This document shows positions 54,684-63,021 of a stretch of 64,000 nt of DNA, in pieces (positions within the stretch are counted from its first letter, which is position 1; each line of letters opens with the position of its first letter). Below the pieces are notes generated by a model. That model did no database searches and was not told the DNA's origin. It worked only from the letters and a program-made list of their open reading frames with translations. The position numbers and the translations under genes were made by a program. Location of the stretch: positions 1,860,001-1,924,000 of the forward strand of contig NZ_QPEQ01000001.1 of assembly GCF_009455625.1 (NCBI RefSeq). The letters are read 5' to 3'. This stretch comes from Paraburkholderia bonniea. GTDB taxonomy: Bacteria > Pseudomonadota > Gammaproteobacteria > Burkholderiales > Burkholderiaceae.

Positions 54684-55150
54684 GCTTGCACCCCCGCTCT
54701 CCCGCGCGGAGAGCGCCTGCCCGCTGTGGTATCGCGTGAAAATCGCCCCTCTTGCCACGCTGACTTAATTAAGAACGTCTGAATTGCTTGCGGTAAATCA
54801 CGAGCGACGCCGCAGATACCACGACACCACGAACACCGCGCCACGAATGCCACAGCGCATTGCTGGCGCAGCAACTGCGAACAGCGATCAAACGCCATCG
54901 CTCTGCCGGCCAAAGCCGGAAGCAACAGCCAGGATGGCGCAACATCAACCGCCCTTGTGCACAGATCCCGCGCCTGTCACCCAAAGCCAGATCCGGCGAT
55001 TCATGTGAAAGACATGGCGCACGGATTTGGTACAGCTTATATCTCTGATAAAGCAGGCATTTTAAGCTCGCGTCAATTAATCCACATCACGGAACCAAAA
55101 CGCATATATCGTTACTCAGCATGCGCCCCATTTAAAACCCCGGATTAATC
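54684..55150. other. Boundary between core chromosome and AT-rich island
   Basis: No gene is supported. GC content falls from about 54,950 onward, marking entry into the AT-rich segment that holds the broken gene at 55151. Confidence 0.45.
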
Positions 55151-56806
55151 ATGACAAAATCCTATAACACCAGCATTTCAACTACCGCCAAGTATAATTT
55201 TAGACGGCCTGACAATCAGGTGACTAATAATCACCCACATTTCCACTCTAAAAATCCAGACCAAAATCAAGACAATGGCTACTGGAATTAGCCACATCCA
55301 GTTAACCAGCAATATAATTTCGGATTTTTTTCTCCGCAACACTCGCAGCCCGGCATTTATTTTTCAAATCCGGCTCCGGCACTTTATCCTCAATATCAGG
55401 ACCCTCGCGCCAGCTTTCATTCAAACTGGTCTCACTCCCAGGTTTCGTCCCCTCCCCTAAAACAGCGGCACTTACAAACCGAAACGAAAATACTAAACAA
55501 TCGCACCCACCCTTATCAACGTGGCAAGCAAAACAGCAACACCAACCCATATCAGACAGACAATAATTCAAACCAACTTTCCAAAATAAAAATAATTACA
55601 ATTTTACAGCAACAGAACTAATATCCGAACTTAACCGCTATATAAAGCACGCAAATGAAAATTTGTTCGCGCCGAACCCTCTCCTTCTCAATATAAATCT
55701 CGAAGCAATATTAGAAATATCTGAGCCAGAAAAAAGACACTGAAGGTTATTTATTTGACTCTTACGAATTAATTTGCGACTTTATTCTCGAACATAAAAA
55801 TACCCTGCCATCCACGTTACCGGCCAAACTGCTAGCCAGTATCCAGAATCATGAAAATTCAGACGTCCAGCTGAAAGCGCTGGAAACAGCTATTAAATTT
55901 CTCCGCGAGCAAAAATATCGCATCATCAGTCCGATAGAGGTAAATAATCTCACGCTTTTTGCCGGCAAAATTAAAATTGCTCGTGCCAATTTTCCTGAAA
56001 TTGTTGCCAATTGTGACGCTATTTTTGAATATCTCACCACAAATGCAAAAACAGAAAAATGGACCAGGAAAACAATTTCTCAACATACTGCCAATGCACG
56101 TCTGATCGGCTCAGCTGATTTAATCAATGAGGCATTCAATTTTATGAACCGCATAATCAGCTCCCACAATACCAATGCCAACCCCAATTCCAGATTAACC
56201 AAGTGCATGAAATATATTGAACTCCTCCAATTTTCCGCTGAAATCAAGGGTGCCGATGTTGTTCGAGAAAAATTGGCCACCATCATTCCACGTGCATCAC
56301 CCTTAACTTTAAACAAATCTTTAATGGCTATTGCGCATGCTACTGAATCCGAAGAATCAAAGATGCTAGTCAAGGCCTGCATCGGCACATTCGAATATCT
56401 ACGGGAAAAAAATTGCTACTTCGAAAATTTTATAACGTATGTTTTTGCAGAAGACACCCAAAAACTCTCCAGCGCCTCAATTGATCGCCTGCTTTCAATC
56501 CTTGCCAAAGAGATTAATAATTTTCACAACCTAGATCATAAAATACTGCTTAATCTCAGTCAATCATTGAAATTCTGCACCATCACCCCTGGCCTCATTG
56601 ATATTTTTGGTGTCATTTCGAAAAAAATATGCTCTCCATCTACCGTTACTCAAACAGAACTCCAAGAACCAGAAAATTCTCTCAAGAAAAATACCCAGCA
56701 TATTGCCACTGATTTTTCCGAAAATTCATCTGAAATTAAATATTCACTTGATTATATTTTTAAATCAATCGAGTTAAATATAAATAGACTGGCAGCACAG
56801 ACATAA
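55151..56806 (+). pseudogene. Broken AT-rich gene (~550 codons), candidate decayed effector
   Basis: A coherent reading can be followed through three interruptions. The frame starting ATG 55151 meets an amber codon at 55289, continues open to 55618, then shifts one frame in the A-rich 55583-55596 stretch. It shifts again at the A6 run 55730-55735, where one extra A explains the break. After that it is open from 55736 to 56806 and ends RLAAQT. The first ~155 residues are Asn/Gln/Pro/Ser-rich and disordered-looking. The rest is helical with repeated hydrophobic spacing (KALETAIKFLREQKYR, MLVKACIGTFEYLREKNCYF), suggesting alpha-helical repeats. Composition and style resemble the AT-rich SET gene at 9220. 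Family not recognised; the frames could also be separate small genes, but continuity argues for one gene. Confidence 0.65.
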
Positions 56807-56906
56807 CAGGAATTCGACCCCGACGGAAAGATAAACGAGCGCATTGTCGAGGTGCTTGAAAAGCGATACAAAGATCGACACTACGCATACCTGGCCTCGC
56901 TCAACG

Positions 56907-56945
56907 GGGGGTGTTCGCAGGCACACAGCGCCTGCGAACACCCCC
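56907..56945. repeat. Perfect 16-bp inverted repeat (hairpin)
   Basis: GGGGGTGTTCGCAGGC, a 7-base loop, then GCCTGCGAACACCCCC. It is GC-rich in an otherwise modest-GC junction, with no T-tract on either side, so it is not a standard terminator. It sits within a frame reading FDPDGKINERIVEVLEKRY that looks like the cut end of another gene, 100 bp before the IS5 element. Confidence 0.85.
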
Positions 56946-57046
56946 TGTCACCATCGAAAAACAGCGCAAGCCTGTACCCGGTTGATATCCATCAGCCAGT
57001 TTCGACACTTCAACTGCGCCTGGTTACCTGGTTTTAAGCCGCTTAA

Positions 57047-57939
57047 GAAGCTGTTGCGAAATGAGTTAAACCAAGGCTTGAGGTGGGTCCGGCAAATCAA
57101 GGCGCAGGCTAACGAGAGGAAAGCCTCGTGGAGATGAGCGTAGCGTTCATAGCGAATCTTCAGGCGTTGAAACGAGTGAAGCCAGACAATCCAACGCTCG
57201 ACTAGCCAACGCGTTTTGCCGAGTCCGCTGCCATGGAGCGAGCCAATTTTTGCGAGCACGGGTGTGATGCCACGTTCGCGCAAGCGCTGCCGATGTGGCT
57301 CGGAACTGTAGCCCCGGTCGCTCTGAACGATTTGCGGCTTGTGCAGGGGGACGGCCACGTTTGCCCCGGATGTGTGGGATCGCATCGACGAGTGCATCGA
57401 GCTGCGTAATGTCGTGGCGCTTTGCGCCGGTCAGGATGACTGCGAGCGGGATGCCTTGGGCGTCGACGATGAGGTGGTGCTTGCTGCCGAACTTGCGCCG
57501 GTCCGTGGGATTCGGGCCGGTTTTTTCCCGCCAGCATGGCGCGAATTGATGAGCTGTCGATGATGGCACGCGTTAAGTCGATTTCGCCACGGCGGCATAG
57601 TTCGGCCGGCAGCGTTTCATGGATACGTTGCCAGACACCGGCCTTCTGCCATGCGACGAGCCGTCGCCAGCAGGTGGTGCCTGAGCCGCAACCCATTTCC
57701 TGCGGCAGCAGGTTCCACGCAATGCCCAAGCGCAGCACGAACACGATGCCCGTCAGCACGGCTCGGTCTGGCGTCGGTTTGCGGCCCGCGTACTAGCGAT
57801 TGCGTGGGGCTCGCGCGGGCAGCAGCGGTTCGATGAGTGACCACAATTCGTCGTCTATCAGTTCTTTCGGCATCGCTTCCTGTCAGGCAAAACAAAACAG
57901 AAAGTTAACAGACCCAAAACATAATTTCGCAACAGCTTC
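57047..57939 (-). mobile_element. IS5-family (IS427-like) insertion sequence, inactive
   Basis: Ends are 16-bp inverted repeats: GAAGCTGTTGCGAAAT at the left and ATTTCGCAACAGCTTC at the right. They are flanked by TAA on both sides, a likely 3-bp target duplication. The ~893-bp body encodes one transposase on the minus strand. A partial second copy of the right end is at 60562-60683. Confidence 0.88.
57063..57873 (-). pseudogene. IS5-family transposase (broken)
   Basis: Starts MPKELIDDELWSLIEPLLPA at 57873. An amber codon interrupts at about codon 27 (after PRNR). The frame resumes YAGRKPTPDRAVLTG..., and at AGGAAAAAAC-like A6 (57520s) it moves -1 to KTGPNPTDRRKFGSKHHLIVD, the programmed frameshift of IS427-type elements. 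An extra C in the C5 run near 57345 then causes a second, non-programmed shift into HKPQIVQSDRGYSSEPHRQRL. DDE residues are split among the pieces. Nonfunctional as read. Confidence 0.85.
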
Positions 57940-57942
57940 TAA

Positions 57943-58217
57943 GGGAGTGCGATCACGCATTCCAATTTCGTCCAGCCTTCCATACTCGCTTCGCTGTGCA
58001 TGTTGGTGATCCATGCCCCATCGGGGTACATCGGGGTACGAACAAAAACACAGCGAGTTGTCAACGGACAGTATCTTGTCCGCAGCCGGCGACCAGTCCA
58101 GTCCGTTCGCAAGCGTGACTTTCGCTAGTTAAACTATCTGAGGGGTAACGAGCATCCGGCCTCCTAGCCTACTGACTCGAATTCATTCCCCTTTTCACTG
58201 GTCGAAATGTTTTTTCG
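57943..58217. other. Spacer after the IS5 element
   Basis: No gene is supported. A short duplication (CATCGGGGTA repeated near 58018-58040) is the only structure noticed. Confidence 0.4.
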
Positions 58218-58664
58218 TCAAATCCGGCTATATACAGCTTGAAAGATGTTTCGATGTCGATCAAAAAGACTGGTCTGCAGCGCTTTGACCTGGATTGATC
58301 CACCATCAGTGAACACACACATGTTCGGCCATGCATCCTGCTTTACCTGCGGTATCAAACCACCGATTTCATCTGCCGACGTTTCAAGATCCTTAACCAG
58401 GCTGTTCATATCAGGTAGATTTTTACCTGCAACGAACGTCGCAAGTTGGTCTTCTTGTGCACAAACGGCATACCAACACCTGCGGACATATGCTTCGAAT
58501 TGCGGCCGGTATAGAGCGAACGCAGACCTCCGAACGCCACGCTCGATTAGAACGTGACCGCCCCTGTGATGTTCGATGCAAAGATGATGCAACGAAACGG
58601 CCACACGGGCGCGAAGCGTCGTCTCAAACGCGACATCATCTATAAGAGTTACGCACGCGTTCAT
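58218..58664 (-). CDS. DUF6988-like protein remnant
   Basis: The 148-residue frame matches the helical layout LHHLCIEHHRGGHVLIERGVRRSAFALYRPQFEAYVRRCWY, which I believe is the DUF6988 family (SAxALxRxQFEAxxRAxW). The similarity seems to begin before the first Met: upstream in-frame codons TLTDALKRSGDW are open back to a stop at about 58707 without a good start codon. The C-terminus (SLFDRHRNIFQAVYSRI) diverges from the expected sequence. It is therefore probably truncated at both ends. Function unknown. Confidence 0.5.
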   Translation of the reverse strand: MNACVTLIDDVAFETTLRARVAVSLHHLCIEHHRGGHVLIERGVRRSAFALYRPQFEAYVRRCWYAVCAQEDQLATFVAGKNLPDMNSLVKDLETSADEIGGLIPQVKQDAWPNMCVFTDGGSIQVKALQTSLFDRHRNIFQAVYSRI

Positions 58665-58739
58665 CCAGTCACCTGAACGCTTCAGGGCGTCGGTAAGAGT
58701 CTGCTCCTAGTCCGTAATGGTCATCGACCTTGCCGTTAT

Positions 58740-59111
58740 CTAGTGCGCCAGCATTGCACCGAGATTGAGTTCATCGGCAACCTTCTTCAATCGCTTATCG
58801 CGCGTCCAGATGGTAATGCCGGGTTGTAGGCGCGCGGACGCCAGCAGTGACGTGTCGACGTATCCGATTCCGCGATTGAACAAGCCTTCGCGCTCGATCA
58901 GATAAAACGTCTCATCCGGTGTTGCAACAGGAGCGCGCGGCAGGTCGAGCAACGCGCCAAGCACGACATCACGGGAACGCAAACTACCGAGCGAAATCTC
59001 GCCTATCACATAGGGATGAGCCAGCACGCGCTCCTCGGCAAGCAGGGTAATCAACATAGGATCAGAAGCGTTGATGTGGTCGATCCAGACTGACGTATCA
59101 ACGAGAATCAT
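58740..59111 (-). CDS. vapC: PIN-domain toxin VapC
   Basis: The 123-residue ribonuclease toxin has PIN acidic residues visible in ILVDTSVWIDH (Asp5), VIGEISLGSL (Glu), GYVDTSLLASA (Asp) and TIWTRDKRLKKVA (Asp). All four are intact, so it is probably active. It overlaps vapB by ATGA. VapC toxins typically cut tRNA or rRNA when VapB is degraded. Confidence 0.93.
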   Translation of the reverse strand: MILVDTSVWIDHINASDPMLITLLAEERVLAHPYVIGEISLGSLRSRDVVLGALLDLPRAPVATPDETFYLIEREGLFNRGIGYVDTSLLASARLQPGITIWTRDKRLKKVADELNLGAMLAH

Positions 59112-59305
59112 TCGGCGTTCTGCCGGCGACGCGGTGCGGCCTTGATGCCCGGTTGGCTACCGCCAAGATTTGCGAGTCGTTTCGCGGCTTCACGCTGGAT
59201 CAGGGCCTTTAGCGCTTCGCGCACGAGCGCCGTTTTTTCCTTCACGCCCGTATAGGCTTGAGCCTTGGCGATCAAGTCGTCATCAAGCGCAATAGTCGTA
59301 CGCAT
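59108..59305 (-). CDS. vapB: Antitoxin VapB
   Basis: The 65-residue antitoxin opens MRTTIALDDDLIAKAQAYTG, a ribbon-helix-helix DNA-binding part of the VapB (PF09957) type, with a C-terminal VapC-binding tail rich in Arg/Pro. GGAG six bases upstream supports the start at 59305 rather than 59329. The complex normally represses its own promoter, which here lies in 59306-59365 next to the decayed IS3 element. Confidence 0.9.
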   Translation of the reverse strand: MRTTIALDDDLIAKAQAYTGVKEKTALVREALKALIQREAAKRLANLGGSQPGIKAAPRRRQNAE

Positions 59306-59436
59306 GGGAATCTCCATAAAATTAAGCACGAATCATAGCATCGCTTGATGCTTTCAATGGTGCGCTGGCATTCCCCCGAAAAGCAAGCGTCGTGGGAGGT
59401 AGAGTTTCCTGGTAACGGAAGGATAGGAAGTTCTGC

Positions 59437-59793
59437 ATGAAGACCTCTCGATTTACAGACAGCCAAATCATCGCCATTTTGAAGCAGGCCAAAGCCGGCA
59501 CACCAGTACCGGAGCTATGCCGAGAACACGGCATGAGCAGCGCGAGCTGCTACAAATGGCGAGCCAGGTACGGTGGCATGGACGCGGCGTTGATGACGCG
59601 CATGAAGGAGCTCGAAGCCGAGAACGCCAGGCTCAAGAAGATGTACGCCGAGGAGCGCCTAAAGGCCGATATCCTGAAGGAAGCCATCGAAAAAAGTGGT
59701 GAGGCCATCTCATCGACGCGAGATGGCCATGCGTGCAGTCAAGGAGTTTGGCGTATCGATCAAGACCGCTTGCGCGACGTTTGGCGTGAGTGA
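59437..59793 (+). CDS. IS3-family transposase OrfA
   Basis: MKTSRFTDSQIIAILKQA and the HTH TPVPELCREHGMSSASCYKWRARYGGMD are typical, with the leucine-zipper part ELEAENARLKKMYAEERLKADILKEAIEK. In relatives OrfA ends EKKW and a stop. Here an A6 run at about 59691 lacks one A, so the frame runs on for 32 foreign residues to 59793. The run may also be the programmed -1 site of IS3 elements. Confidence 0.8.
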   Translation: MKTSRFTDSQIIAILKQAKAGTPVPELCREHGMSSASCYKWRARYGGMDAALMTRMKELEAENARLKKMYAEERLKADILKEAIEKSGEAISSTRDGHACSQGVWRIDQDRLRDVWRE

Positions 59794-60523
59794 GACCTGT
59801 TATCGGTATCGAGCCCAGCATTCGGCGCAGAACGAGGTCATTGCTAACTGACTGGTCAAGCTCACCGACAGCCAGCGCAATTGGGGCTTCGGCCTGTGCT
59901 TTCTGTATCTGCGTAACGTCAAAGGCTTCGGCTGGAACCATAAGCGCGTGTATCGCAGATACCGGGGGTTGGAGCTGAACCTGCGCATCAAGCCACGCAA
60001 GCGGTTGATGCGCAAGCAGCCTGAGCCCTTGGCAGTCTCGTCAGCCTTGAACCAAAGCTAGTCGATGAATTTCCTGCACGATCAACGGGCTGATGGCCGT
60101 AGTTTCCGACTGTTCAACGTGATCGACGACTTCAATCGCGAAGGATTGTGCCTCGACGTGGACTTCTCGATGCCGTCGCCCCGGGTGATCCGCACCTTGG
60201 ATCAGGTCATTGAGTGGCAGGGCTGTCCAACGGGGATTCGTTGCGACAACGGCCCCGAATACGTCAGCGACGCGCTCAGGGACTGGGCGCAAAAGCGAGG
60301 AATCAAGCTGTAGTTCATTCAGCCAGGAAAGTCTCAGCAGAACGCCTGCATCGAGCGATACAACAGAACGGTTCGATACGATTGGCTGGCGCACTATCTG
60401 TTCGAAACCATCGCAGAAGTCCAGGATTACGCCACGAAATGGTTGCGGTCTTACAATCATGAACGCCCAAACATGGTGCTCGGTGGCATAACCCCGGAAC
60501 AGCGATCGGCCATAGCGGCTTAG
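59723..60523 (+). pseudogene. IS3-family transposase OrfB (DDE integrase), multiply interrupted
   Basis: One frame can be read from MAMRAVKEFGVSIKTA to GGITPEQRSAIAA with three in-frame stops: after QNEVIAN (expected Trp), after LNQS (expected Trp) and after KRGIKL (expected Glu). The integrase motifs [35 protein letters not shown] and RYNRTVRYDWLAHYLF are otherwise conserved. Point-mutation decay, not active. Confidence 0.85.
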
Positions 60524-60561
60524 CCTCTACCTCTAGCGACACTTAGAAATGGGGGATACCT

Positions 60562-60683
60562 AGCAGCGGTTCAATCAGTAACCACAATTCGTCGTCTATC
60601 AGTTCTTTCGGCATCGCTTCCTGTCAGGCAAAACAAAACAGAAAGTTAACAGACCCAAAACATAATTTCGCAACAGCTTCTAA
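60562..60683 (-). mobile_element. Fragment of a second IS5-family copy (transposase start and right end)
   Basis: Matches 57821-57942 with a few changes (GATGAGTG to AATCAGTA). It includes the transposase start codon region and the 16-bp terminal repeat ending at 60680, followed by TAA. The remaining ~770 bp of this copy are missing, replaced by the IS3 element. Confidence 0.88.
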
Positions 60684-60725
60684 AACCGCTTAATCCGCCA
60701 CCAGCCCCGCACACGTCCCTCGTTT

Positions 60726-62468
60726 TCAGGTCGCAGCCGTCGCAGCAAACAACTTGTCGTAAGCCGCAAGCAAATTACTGTGCATCGCGCTGCCCTCGAA
60801 ATCCGCACCGAGCGAGACCAGACCAAAGAATCGCTCCTTGCGCGCCACTAGCGCTTGCGCCTGACGCAGTGTTTCCGCGCCATACAGCAACGTCAGCGAA
60901 TGCGTGAAATTGGCCGGCGTATCGAGCTTGAGCAGCGCTTCGACACACCGGTAAACCAGCCAGCGTCCCCGGTTCATCTGGCGGTAATGGTGAATCCAGT
61001 CACAGCCTTCGCGCGCGGTCTCCGCATCACCAAGCGCCAGCGCCAGCAAGGTCTTGAGCTCACCGATGCGCAGTTCTTTCCAGGCCGTCCCCAGCGGTAC
61101 GGCAAGACCGAGAATTTCCCAGAGCGGCCGCTCATCGCCAAGATTCATCGTCTGCAGCTCATCAAGCAGCGCGCGGCACTCGTCATCGTCAAGCTCGTTC
61201 AAACGCACCAGTGCAGGACGGATGTCGTTACCCACGCTGTTGTTCTCCCATTGCAGGTCTTCCACCGGATAAATCTCCGACATGCCTGGTACGAGAATCC
61301 GGCAAGCATAGGCGCCGAGTTCTTCAAAATCGGCAACGTATACGTCTTTCTCTTCGTCAGCGAGGCAGGCACACAACCAGTCGTAATCTTCCTGTGTCGT
61401 CGCACTGAAATTCCAGTCGGCGAATTCATAGTCCGGTTTGTCGCTCAGGAAATTCCAGCTCACCACGCCGCTCGAATCGACAAAGTGAATCTCCAGATTC
61501 GACACAGCGGCAATCTCTTCCATGTCGAAACCGGGCTCCGGAAAGTCTTCCAGTGATTCGAGCGAGCGGCCTTGCAGCAATTCGGTCAGCGCGCGCTCCA
61601 GTGCGATTTCGAAACGCGGATGCGCGCCGAAGCTCGGGAACACCCCCTGATCCTTTGGATGCAGCAAGGTCACGTTCATCACCGGGTAGCGGCCACCCAG
61701 CGACGCGTCTTTGATCAGGATGCCGAAGCCCGCGTCGCGCAACGACTTCACACCAGCGGCAATGCTCGGGTAACGCGCAATCACTGCTTCCGGCACATCG
61801 GGAAGACACAGGCCCTCGCTGATGATGCGGTATTTGACCTGGCGCTCGAAGATCTCGGACAACGCCTGAGTGCGTGCTTCCAGTTTGGTATTGCCCGCCG
61901 ACATGCCGTTACTGACATACAGGTTGCCAATGATGTTCACCGGGAACCATGTCGTCGCACCGTCTCGCAGACGGGTATAAGGCAGCGCGCAAATGCCGCG
62001 CTCCACGTTACCGGAGTTCAGATCGACCACCACCGAGCCGTCGATATCGCTGTCCGGGTTATAGAACGCGTGCAACTCAGGGTTCAGCAATTCCGCTGGC
62101 CATGCGCCGTCTTCGGTGGGAGCAAACCAGCGCTCCTGCGGGTAGTGAACGAAGGGACGGTTGGCCCGGGTTGCGCCAAGATAAAAATGCGTCCAGAAAT
62201 AATGGCAGCCCAGGCGCTCGATGAATTCGCCAATTGCGCTGGCACGGGCCGCCAGTTCCGAGGCACCCTTGCCGTTGGTGAACAACATGGGACACGCCTT
62301 GTCGCGCATATGGCACGACCAGATGTTTTCGGCCGGATTGAGCCACGAGCTTTCTTCGAGGAAAAAGCCACGCGCCGCCAGCTTCTGCTGCATGGTGGCA
62401 ATGGAAAATTCCAGAGATGCGTCCTTGCCGGAAATGAAGCTTTCGTTTTTGAAGCCTTCGGTTTGCAT
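60726..62468 (-). CDS. ycaO: YcaO-family protein (E. coli YcaO type)
   Basis: The 580-residue protein has the YcaO domain over about residues 50-390: MLFTNGKGASELAARASAIGEFIERL, the SAGNTKLEARTQALSEIFER block (ATP/Mg site) and FGAHPRFEIALERALTELLQGRSL. The C-terminal ~190 residues form the TPR-like extension of the non-azoline YcaO group. E. coli YcaO aids RimO-dependent methylthiolation of ribosomal protein S12 and binds ATP. No peptide-precursor gene is adjacent, so a RiPP role is unlikely. Start 62468 aligns with E. coli; an upstream ATG at 62549 would add 27 residues and sit just past an intrinsic terminator. Confidence 0.9.
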   Translation of the reverse strand: MQTEGFKNESFISGKDASLEFSIATMQQKLAARGFFLEESSWLNPAENIWSCHMRDKACPMLFTNGKGASELAARASAIGEFIERLGCHYFWTHFYLGATRANRPFVHYPQERWFAPTEDGAWPAELLNPELHAFYNPDSDIDGSVVVDLNSGNVERGICALPYTRLRDGATTWFPVNIIGNLYVSNGMSAGNTKLEARTQALSEIFERQVKYRIISEGLCLPDVPEAVIARYPSIAAGVKSLRDAGFGILIKDASLGGRYPVMNVTLLHPKDQGVFPSFGAHPRFEIALERALTELLQGRSLESLEDFPEPGFDMEEIAAVSNLEIHFVDSSGVVSWNFLSDKPDYEFADWNFSATTQEDYDWLCACLADEEKDVYVADFEELGAYACRILVPGMSEIYPVEDLQWENNSVGNDIRPALVRLNELDDDECRALLDELQTMNLGDERPLWEILGLAVPLGTAWKELRIGELKTLLALALGDAETAREGCDWIHHYRQMNRGRWLVYRCVEALLKLDTPANFTHSLTLLYGAETLRQAQALVARKERFFGLVSLGADFEGSAMHSNLLAAYDKLFAATAAT

Positions 62469-62560
62469 GAGGGAGTGCCTTGATTGATTGGGCTCAATGG
62501 CTGAAATAAATTCAGAAATCGTGACGCTCTCGCGTCCAGGGTCAGACATGAATGCAAAAA

Positions 62561-62578
62561 GCCCGCAGTGACGCGGGC
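62561..62578 (-). terminator. Intrinsic terminator in the ycaO leader (possible attenuator)
   Basis: Minus-strand stem GCCCGC-gtcact-GCGGGC followed by TTTTTGC, 93 bp upstream of the ycaO start. No other minus-strand gene ends here for at least 440 bp, so the hairpin sits in the ycaO leader. Confidence 0.7.
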
Positions 62579-62663
62579 GTCTGAATTGTGCTGCACGTCA
62601 GTTGCATGCAATTTGCGTTATTGCGAGAAATTAAATTATTCGCTTCAATGGTCAATTTTTATT

Positions 62664-62687
62664 GGCGAATTAAATATTTAATTTGCC
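62664..62687. promoter_or_regulatory. 24-bp AT-rich palindrome upstream of ycaO
   Basis: GGCGAATTAAAT / ATTTAATTTGCC, 11 of 12 arm positions complementary. It lies ~195 bp before the ycaO start, within an AT-rich promoter-like stretch. Typical of a dimeric regulator site; protein unknown. Confidence 0.5.
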
Positions 62688-63021
62688 AGTTCGCAATGTT
62701 TTTATTCAAACACTGCATGCCAATGCGATAAAAAAATTCTATTTAAAAAGCATTCAAGGATTGTTTGCGCGGTCATGGGCGGAGCTATGTTGAGGAGGAT
62801 TCCTGGCACGCTTTCGTCCATGCCAGTGCATGGCCTTCATCGGCAACGTTGTTCGAACGGGCCATCTATCGGTCGGTACCACGAGCCATGAGGGGGATCG
62901 GCAACGGCCGGATTATACGTGCTGCATGCGCCGTGCCAACCCCGATGAGCCAACTACCGGTTGAGTTCAGCCAGCCGCAGACACGCCTCGGCAGGCCAAA
63001 CCTTGAGCCCCCTCTGCGTCA
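62688..63021. other. Intergenic region between ycaO and DUF1254 gene
   Basis: AT-rich to about 62760, then GC-rich. No gene is supported; a plus-strand frame around 62765-63058 lacks a ribosome site and protein-like features. Confidence 0.4.

Larger units (their letters stand above)
59366..60560 (+). mobile_element. IS3-family insertion sequence, decayed
   Basis: Approximate ends: TGGCATTCCCCCGAAAAGC on the left and the complement of GGTATCCCCCATTTCTAAG on the right, imperfect inverted repeats. Contains orfA and a multiply stopped orfB of the IS3 family. Its right end abuts an IS5 fragment, so it likely landed in, or recombined with, a second IS5 copy. Confidence 0.8.

Noticed and set aside
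60726..62468. YcaO gene as part of an azoline peptide (RiPP) cluster
   Set aside because: No precursor peptide, dehydrogenase or partner gene adjacent, and the sequence follows the E. coli YcaO (RimO-linked) type with its C-terminal extension.
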